From Verrucomicrobiaceae bacterium (GTDB lineage: Bacteria; Verrucomicrobiota; Verrucomicrobiia; Verrucomicrobiales; Verrucomicrobiaceae), in contig JACKQF010000005.1 in NCBI GenBank assembly GCA_024232965.1, positions 62,001-126,000 on the forward strand: a stretch of DNA of 64,000 bases, given 5' to 3'. A program made the position numbers and the translations under genes. Under the pieces are notes generated by a model. The model saw only the letters and a list, made by a program, of their open reading frames with translations. It was not told the origin of the DNA and ran no database searches. Numbering within the stretch: the stretch's first letter is position 1; each line of letters starts with the position of its first letter. Of the stretch, positions 58,464 to 64,000 are shown piece by piece.

Positions 58464-59483
58464 ATGAAAGGCAATTGGTCCATCCGCGTCGTGCGCGCGA
58501 TTTTCTTCGCCCTGTCAGTCTTCACCGGCATTGCGATCGCGTTGGGCTTTCAACAGCCTGCCTGGGTGGGTGCCCTTTCTGGCTCTGCCTTCATGGGTAT
58601 TCTCCTCGTGCTGGATCTGGTCATGGCCCGATTCACCCTGCGCGACCTTTCGTATGCCACCTTTGGCCTACTCATCGGACTCTTCGGTGCCTGGCTGATC
58701 ACCCGCGTCGGCGTCTTCCAGCTCGCGTGGTTCCAGACACTGGATGACGGCGAAACCATCCGCAACATCATCGAAATCTGCGTCTATGGCACCTTCGCGT
58801 TCTTCGGTATCACCTTTGCACTGCGTAGTGACCGCGATCAATTTGCCTTCCTCATCCCCTACGTGCGGTTCAGGCGGGACAGCTCTGAGGGCGATCCGGT
58901 GTTGCTTGACACAAACATCATCATCGATGGTCGCATCCGAGGCGTCGTGGGTTCGGGTTTCTTGACAGCCAATCTCGTGGTGCCACGACTTGTGCTGGAT
59001 GAGCTCCAACGGCTCGCAGATTCAGACGAAACGATCAAATCAGAGCGCGGCAAGCGCGGGCTCGAATTGATTCGGCAGATGCGGGAAGACCACACCCTGG
59101 AAATCACCATCCACGAAGAAGGCCCCAGATCGAGCGGCCCAGGCGTCGACGGCGCGCTCGTCTCGCTGGCACGTGAACTGAACGCGCGACTGATGACCAA
59201 TGACGAGAATCTTGCCAAAGTCGCAAGGCTGCGCGGCATCCAGGTGCTGAGCCTGAACAATCTCTCGCTGGCACTACAGCCATCCCTCGCCCCTGGTGAC
59301 CAACTCACCCTTTCCCTTTCCCGTCCCGGCAAAGACAAACATCAAGCCGTCGGCTACTTGCCGGATGGCACCATGATCGTCGTCAATCACGCTGCCGACC
59401 GAATTGGCGAAACTGTGCAGGTTGCGATCTCGGGCACATTGCCAACCGCAGCGGGCAGATTGGTGTTTGCCGAACTCGTCTGA
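58464..59483 (+). CDS. PIN-TRAM membrane protein (YacL-like)
   Basis: 339 residues from the ATG at 58464 (MKGNWSIRVVRAIFFALSVF); an ATG at 58428 is the alternative. Four N-terminal membrane helices precede a PIN nuclease domain (DPVLLDTNIIIDGRIRGVVG, RLMTNDENLAKVARLRGIQV) and a C-terminal TRAM RNA-binding domain (QAVGYLPDGTMIVVNHAADR, VQVAISGTLPTAAGRLVFAE). It resembles B. subtilis YacL, a membrane-anchored RNA-binding PIN protein of unclear role. It ends 1 bp before the convergent kinase gene. Confidence 0.88.
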   Translation: MKGNWSIRVVRAIFFALSVFTGIAIALGFQQPAWVGALSGSAFMGILLVLDLVMARFTLRDLSYATFGLLIGLFGAWLITRVGVFQLAWFQTLDDGETIRNIIEICVYGTFAFFGITFALRSDRDQFAFLIPYVRFRRDSSEGDPVLLDTNIIIDGRIRGVVGSGFLTANLVVPRLVLDELQRLADSDETIKSERGKRGLELIRQMREDHTLEITIHEEGPRSSGPGVDGALVSLARELNARLMTNDENLAKVARLRGIQVLSLNNLSLALQPSLAPGDQLTLSLSRPGKDKHQAVGYLPDGTMIVVNHAADRIGETVQVAISGTLPTAAGRLVFAELV

Positions 59484-61886
59484 TCACAAGACACGCAACC
59501 ATCGCTGCCGGAAGCCGCGATTTTCTTCCATCAATTCCGCTGCGAGCGTTGACGACAAATCCTGCAAGCCCGCCACCCGAGCAAACACCGCGATGCGTTC
59601 CCGCCGCTGGTAGTACTCCGTCGAGTCCGTCACCTCAGAAGCATATTTCTGCGCCATCTCCACCAGCGTCTCTGGCGAAATCGTGTCCAACGGCAACGTG
59701 ATGCTACCGCGTTCCGTCCGCAGGCTCACCGCTCCATCTTGAATCGCTTGCACGCGTGCAGTTAGCGCGGGGCCTTCGCTGCGCTGCACCACGCCGTCAT
59801 AGCTCTCGCGCGCCACATCAGCGGCCAGTTGATCGAGCATGGCTTGGGCTTCTCGATACAGATAGCGCCGACCATCCAGCGCCTCCTGAACTTCGGGCGA
59901 ATCAAAACGGACCTCCTCCAGCACCTTGGTCGCTCTAGTGAAATCATAGCCATCTACCAGCGATGGCAGCAGGCTGCAAATCTCAGTAAATTGCTCCACC
60001 TCACGCTGACGCCGGGCACGTTGCTCCGCCATTTCTGTGCGTTGAATGTCCGCCTGAAACCGAGACAACTCCCGCTGCAGTTTTTGACGGTCTGAATCGA
60101 GTCGCTCCTTCAGCGCACACTTTTCATCCAGCGCGCCTTCCCAAGCAGTGAGTTGATCCAACGCTGCACGGATTCCTTCGAGATCCGTCGGCTTTTCGCG
60201 TCCAGCCCATTTCCGGACGATTGCCATCTGTGGACGCAGTGGCGCGATGATTTTTTCCACATAGTCCGGGACCCAGCGGACAGAACTATTCGCCACCGTT
60301 GCAGACACGGAGTTCCCCAGCTTCGGAGCCGCATCGCCGACCACCGTGAGCAGATCCGCACCGCGCATGGCGTCGCCAAAAAACCATTGTCCAAGCCCGT
60401 GCGCCAGATACCCGAGGATCTGCTCTGAATCCTTGTCATAGCCCAGCTTTGACTCCGTCATGTCCGCGCCAAAACGGTCCGCCATGCGCGTGCCTAGCCG
60501 CTTGAAGAAGGCCGCACTCTCGTCCCCTGCGCCACCACCAGACATGGCAGAGTAAAGTTCCAGCGCCTCCTTTTTTTTCCCCAGGCAAGTCGCACAAATT
60601 GCCGCATGAAAGCGCGCGCGCGTCCGCGTTACCTCATCGGGGGATTGATCAATCAACTCCGAGAAACGCTTGAGCGCTTCCTCATACTGTCCCTGGAGAA
60701 TCATATCCCGAGCACCTGTGAAGCGCTCAGCAAATCCACCCTGCCCCGCACCCACAGTCACACCGCCACCCAGCAGACTATCATTCGCGTGGACCACCTG
60801 ATTGATCGATTTTGACCGACGATCCCCACTGGTTTTCGCCACCCAAGACACAACAAAAATCGCCAGCGCCGCCAGCACCGCTCCCCCGAACCAGATCACT
60901 CGGCTATTACTGCGAATCAGATCCGGCTGACTGGCTAAGCCCTCTGCTAGGCGTAGCTCATCGACCACCTGATCGTAGTCCGCAAAGCGTTCCTCAGGAC
61001 TGAAGGCCACCATCTTGTTGATGGCGTGGATGGTGCGCGAGGCGAACTGCATCCCCGAATCCTCCAGCGCCACACGACGACACTTGATCATTCGCAACTC
61101 CTGGATGGAGTTGGTGTTCGCTTTGTGCGGCGGACGGCCCGTCAGCGCGTGGTAGAGCGATGCGCCCAGACTGAAGACATCACTGCGATAATCTTCCTTG
61201 TTATCGATCACCTTCTCCGGCGCGACGTAATAGGGCGTCGCCCAGATCTCACCAGATTCGTCTTTATCAGTCTCGCTGAAGAGCGCCAGACCAAAGTCCA
61301 CCACCTTGGCAACGCCTGTCTCCGTAAAGAGAATGTTGGCAGGCTTCACATCGCGGTGAATCAGGCCCTCCTTTTGCGCGGCACGCAGACCTTCAGCGAC
61401 TTGGAGACCCACATGCAGCACTTCCTGCTCGGGCAGATGCCCCTGCTGGCGGATACGCTGCTCCAGGCTGCCACCACTGACCAGCTCCATGGCGATGTAG
61501 AAGTAGCCTTGGTCCTCTCCCACAGTGTAGAGCTTGATCACGTTCAGATGGCTGACCTTGGCTGTGACCAATGCCTCCTTCTTGAACTGCTCCACCCTCA
61601 CTGCATCGCGGCCATACTGGCGATTCAGAATCTTCAGGGCCACTCGGCGGCCCAGGGTTTCGTCCTCCGCCTCAAACACCCGGCTCATCCCACCTTCACC
61701 GATCTGACGGACGATGCGGAAGTGATCAAAATTCCGCCGCACGCGCACCAACGTGCCGCAATGGGGGCACTTCAACTTGGTGAAGGGCTCCAGCGAGGTC
61801 ACATCGATCTGCTTTTGGCAGACCGGGCAGGTGCTGAGGTAGGTTTGTTCTGGGGCAGGCTTCACGTGATGAGTCTGCGACGGCAT
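59484..61886 (-). CDS. Zinc-ribbon Ser/Thr protein kinase with membrane segment and coiled coil
   Basis: 800 residues from the ATG at 61886. A zinc-ribbon (CPVC at 20-23, CPHC at 40-43) precedes a Hanks-type kinase: Gly loop IGEGGMSRVFEAED, ATP Lys85 (VALKIL), catalytic HRDVKPAN (Asp169), DFG at 187-189. A membrane helix (IWFGGAVLAALAIFVVSW) lies near residue 335-355. The outer part has a TPR-like repeat region (QYEEALKRFSELIDQSPDEV) and a charged coiled coil (ELSRFQADIQRTEMAEQRAR). The zinc-ribbon fusion is reported for PVC kinases but rare elsewhere. The likely role is sensing with the external part and phosphorylating cytoplasmic targets. Targets unknown. Confidence 0.92.
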   Translation of the reverse strand: MPSQTHHVKPAPEQTYLSTCPVCQKQIDVTSLEPFTKLKCPHCGTLVRVRRNFDHFRIVRQIGEGGMSRVFEAEDETLGRRVALKILNRQYGRDAVRVEQFKKEALVTAKVSHLNVIKLYTVGEDQGYFYIAMELVSGGSLEQRIRQQGHLPEQEVLHVGLQVAEGLRAAQKEGLIHRDVKPANILFTETGVAKVVDFGLALFSETDKDESGEIWATPYYVAPEKVIDNKEDYRSDVFSLGASLYHALTGRPPHKANTNSIQELRMIKCRRVALEDSGMQFASRTIHAINKMVAFSPEERFADYDQVVDELRLAEGLASQPDLIRSNSRVIWFGGAVLAALAIFVVSWVAKTSGDRRSKSINQVVHANDSLLGGGVTVGAGQGGFAERFTGARDMILQGQYEEALKRFSELIDQSPDEVTRTRARFHAAICATCLGKKKEALELYSAMSGGGAGDESAAFFKRLGTRMADRFGADMTESKLGYDKDSEQILGYLAHGLGQWFFGDAMRGADLLTVVGDAAPKLGNSVSATVANSSVRWVPDYVEKIIAPLRPQMAIVRKWAGREKPTDLEGIRAALDQLTAWEGALDEKCALKERLDSDRQKLQRELSRFQADIQRTEMAEQRARRQREVEQFTEICSLLPSLVDGYDFTRATKVLEEVRFDSPEVQEALDGRRYLYREAQAMLDQLAADVARESYDGVVQRSEGPALTARVQAIQDGAVSLRTERGSITLPLDTISPETLVEMAQKYASEVTDSTEYYQRRERIAVFARVAGLQDLSSTLAAELMEENRGFRQRWLRVL

Positions 61887-61971
61887 CGTCGCGGACCCCA
61901 CTATTTTCCTCAGGGACGGGCCAGAGTCAAAAGATCGTTGCCATGACACTGCAAACGCTGAAAGTCAGCCC

Positions 61972-62880
61972 GTGGAGTTTATCACGACAGCAGAAGAGGG
62001 CGCTGGAGAGCGTCTGGACAAGTATTTGCCGCGCAAGCTGCCGGAAATGTCGCGCGCACGCCTCCAGGATCTGATCCGGGAGGGCCACATCTGCCTGAAT
62101 GGAAAAACCACCAAACCAGGGGCCACCCTGCGCCCCGGGGACACCATCGCCGTGACAATTCCGGAGACAAAACCCGTCGAGGTGCAGGCGCAGGACATAC
62201 CGATCACCATTCTTTTCGAAGACAGCGACATCTTAGTGCTGGACAAGCCCAGCGGTCTTGTCGTGCATCCGGCCGCGGGCAATCCCGATGGCACCCTGGT
62301 AAATGCGCTGCTGCATCATTGCGATGACCTGTCCGGTATCGGCGGTGAGGCCCGCCCAGGCATCGTCCATCGCCTCGATAAAGACACCAGCGGCTGCATG
62401 GTCGTCGCAAAAAACGATATCGCGCATCGCCGACTCACTGAGGCCTTTTCAGAGCGGCGCATCTCCAAGATCTATCTGGCGGTCGTTAATGGCGTGCCGC
62501 AGAAGGGCGCAGGAACGCAATCCAATCGAATCGGCCGACATCCCGTGGATCGGAAGCGCATGACGATTTTGTACGACGGCTCAGGAAAAGAAGCCGTGAC
62601 GGAGTGGAAACAACTGAGCCGCTACAAAGACTGCGCACTGATCCAGTGCCGATTGCTCACCGGGCGCACTCACCAGATCCGTGTGCACATGAAAGAAGGT
62701 CTTTTGTGTCCAATTCTCGGAGATCCAATCTATGGGAATATCGGCAAGCAGAAGGTTCCATCGACACGATTAATGTTGCACGCATGGCGACTGGCTTTTC
62801 ATCATCCAGTGCATGACAAGCCTCTGAATTTTGAGGCCAAAATTCCAGACGAATATCGTCCATGGATGGCTGAAGTCTGA
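61972..62880 (+). CDS. RluA-family pseudouridine synthase
   Basis: 302 residues starting at a GTG (61972). An S4 RNA-binding domain opens the protein (ERLDKYLPRKLPEMSRARLQ), followed by the catalytic domain: HRLDKDTSGCMVVAKND with the catalytic Asp, GRTHQIRVHMK, and the end AKIPDEYRPWMAEV. RluD-type enzymes modify 23S rRNA; other members modify tRNA. With S4 plus HRLDKDTSG it is probably RluD, but the target is not certain. It is divergent from the kinase gene with 85 bp between starts. Confidence 0.93.
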   Translation: MEFITTAEEGAGERLDKYLPRKLPEMSRARLQDLIREGHICLNGKTTKPGATLRPGDTIAVTIPETKPVEVQAQDIPITILFEDSDILVLDKPSGLVVHPAAGNPDGTLVNALLHHCDDLSGIGGEARPGIVHRLDKDTSGCMVVAKNDIAHRRLTEAFSERRISKIYLAVVNGVPQKGAGTQSNRIGRHPVDRKRMTILYDGSGKEAVTEWKQLSRYKDCALIQCRLLTGRTHQIRVHMKEGLLCPILGDPIYGNIGKQKVPSTRLMLHAWRLAFHHPVHDKPLNFEAKIPDEYRPWMAEV

Positions 62881-62903
62881 CACAGACGACAAACCAAGAC
62901 GCA

Positions 62904-62931
62904 GTGATTCATGTCTTTGAACGTGAATCAC
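62904..62931. repeat. Inverted repeat between rluD-like gene and amt
   Basis: GTGATTCA and TGAATCAC (8-bp arms, 12-nt loop) lie 164 bp before the ammonium transporter start. There is no T-run, so it is more likely a regulator site or a weak stem than a terminator. Nitrogen-control sites are not obvious. Confidence 0.35.
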
Positions 62932-63094
62932 AATGACTCTCCAAACCCCATTTCATGGGCACTCCAGCGCGTCCACGCAATACGAACGCAGACCGATAAG
63001 AACCGCCAACAAAAAGTTGGCACGGCCCATGCTTAGATTTGCCTCAGAGCGGCATCACCTGCCGGAAACCTCTAACCAACTCAATACACACGTC

Positions 63095-64000
63095 ATGTTG
63101 ATCACCAAAACTAGCCCGATCGGATACCTCCTTGCCGCCTTAGTTGCGGTGATGGTTTGGGGGCTTTCCGCTGAACCCCAATCGTTCGCACAAACCACCG
63201 AGCCAGCTGCCGCTGCCGCTCCGGCAGCACCCGCTACTGAGGCTGCCCCACCGCCCGCCGCAGATGCCGCCCCAGCTGCAGATGCGGGCCCGTCCGTGGA
63301 GCTCTTCACCACAAACAACTTGTGGATGATGATTGCCGCCGCGCTCGTCTTCATCATGCACCTTGGCTTCGCCACGGTGGAGTCAGGTCTGACTCAGTCG
63401 AAGAATACGGTCAACATCCTCTTCAAAAATACGCTGATCCCTTGTATCGGATTGCTAACCTATTGCATTTGTGGGTTCAATTTGATGTATCCGGGGTTTG
63501 CGGACGGTGACTCCCAATTCTGGTTTAAGTTCTCCGGCTTCGGCATCACCACAGACGATGCGGGCCTCACGTCTGCTTACAACGCAGGCTACACCTACTG
63601 GACCGACTTCCTCTTCCAGGCAATGTTTGCTGCTACTGCCGCTACCATCGTCTCCGGTGCTGTCGCAGAGCGCGTTAAGCTTGGCTCCTTCATGATTTTC
63701 TCCACCATCTTCGTCGGCATCTGCTACCCGATCGCAGGCAGCTGGAAGTGGGGCGGCGGTTGGTTGAATCGCCTTGAAACTCCTTTTTATGACTTCGCCG
63801 GTTCCACACTGGTGCACGCAGTCGGTGGTTGGGGCGCCCTCGCAGGTGTCATGCTCCTCGGACCTCGTCTTGGTAAATACACCGCAGACGGCAAGACCAA
63901 GCCAATCCTTGGCCACAGCATGCCTTTGGCTACCATCGGCGTCTTCCTCCTCTGGCTCGGCTGGTTCGGGTTCAACGGCGGTTCCGTTCTCTCCGCTGAT
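63095..64000 (+). CDS. amt: Ammonium transporter (5' part; cut off by window edge)
   Basis: 302 codons from the ATG at 63095 to the window end, no stop. A signal peptide (MLITKTSPIGYLLAALVAVM...) and an Ala/Pro-rich linker (AAAAAPAAPATEAAPPPAAD) precede the AmtB core, an unusual leader for this family. The core shows the conserved MHLGFATVESGLTQSKNTVN, the Phe-gate region, AERVKLGSFMIFSTI, and DFAGSTLVHAVGGWGALAG, where the His is part of the conduction pair. A trimeric inner-membrane channel for ammonium. A GlnK-type partner would be expected downstream, outside the window. Confidence 0.93.
   Translation, partial: MLITKTSPIGYLLAALVAVMVWGLSAEPQSFAQTTEPAAAAAPAAPATEAAPPPAADAAPAADAGPSVELFTTNNLWMMIAAALVFIMHLGFATVESGLTQSKNTVNILFKNTLIPCIGLLTYCICGFNLMYPGFADGDSQFWFKFSGFGITTDDAGLTSAYNAGYTYWTDFLFQAMFAATAATIVSGAVAERVKLGSFMIFSTIFVGICYPIAGSWKWGGGWLNRLETPFYDFAGSTLVHAVGGWGALAGVMLLGPRLGKYTADGKTKPILGHSMPLATIGVFLLWLGWFGFNGGSVLSAD

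Noticed and set aside
1..64000. Prophage, insertion sequence or defence island.
   Set aside because: No integrase, transposase, terminase, phage structural or restriction-type gene is recognisable, and gene content is housekeeping or PVC-typical throughout.

Overview
The window is GC-rich bacterial chromosome. It is most likely from the Planctomycetes-Verrucomicrobia-Chlamydiae group, and I favour Verrucomicrobia (Verrucomicrobiales). The main evidence is a set of families typical of that group: a PSCyt1/PSCyt2/PSD1 giant cytochrome protein (19326-22421), a DUF1501 protein (43500-44942), and a PVC-type dehydrogenase/cytochrome c protein (46938-49727). Several proteins also carry long Ala/Pro-rich linkers (12951-13904, the SecG tail, the Amt N-terminus). 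The genus call is inference; no rRNA or tRNA gene is visible.

Layout. 1-7.1 kb: a truncated gltX, a secreted protein of unknown function, an orphan outer-membrane efflux lipoprotein, an NhaD-type antiporter and a secreted FAD oxidoreductase. 7.1-9.8 kb: a gene-poor stretch with a coiled-coil protein, a dual-specificity phosphatase, a roughly 470-bp block packed with about 15 degenerate 11-mers, and a small membrane-protein gene that appears frameshifted. 9.8-19 kb: a duplicated secretin-like secreted protein, a sensorless histidine kinase, an Ala/Pro-rich membrane protein followed by a 26-residue membrane peptide, a TIM-barrel isomerase, secG, rlmB, a small EF-hand protein and a PIN-PhoH ATPase with a structured, terminated leader. 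19.3-22.4 kb: the PSCyt/PSD1 protein.

22.5-34.3 kb is the centrepiece: a compact nuo operon in the order A-B-C-D-I-H-J-K-L-M-M'-N. Most junctions are ATGA overlaps. It has no nuoE, nuoF or nuoG, it has two NuoM-type antiporter subunits, and its NuoL appears to carry an insertion in the lateral helix. This fits an NADH-module-less complex I with an extra antiporter subunit ('2M' type). The second NuoM has lost the usual TM7 lysine.

34-46.8 kb: a DUF2156 acyl/aminoacyl-transferase-like gene that overlaps nuoN tail to tail, an alpha/beta hydrolase, an SMP-30 lactonase, an SPFH protein fused to a helix-turn-helix domain, efp with Arg at the modification site, an S2P-type protease, an M20 peptidase, a CBM9-like protein, a Gly-rich EF-hand protein, the DUF1501 protein, and rplQ-rpoA. 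46.9-53.3 kb: the PVC dehydrogenase, then a two-gene operon for the last two steps of oxidative pentose/sugar-acid breakdown (FAH-family dehydratase and ketoglutarate-semialdehyde dehydrogenase), and a CarH/LitR-like B12 MerR regulator divergent from a SpmA-SpmB fusion. 54.8-64 kb: a COG2509 flavoprotein, a cysteine desulfurase coupled to an NlpC/P60-like hydrolase, a PIN-TRAM membrane protein, a zinc-ribbon Ser/Thr kinase, an RluA-family pseudouridine synthase and a truncated ammonium transporter.

No prophage, insertion sequence, CRISPR array or defence island is evident. The least explained signals are the 8.7-9.2 kb repeat block, the structured leader upstream of the PIN-PhoH gene, and the unusual complex I.
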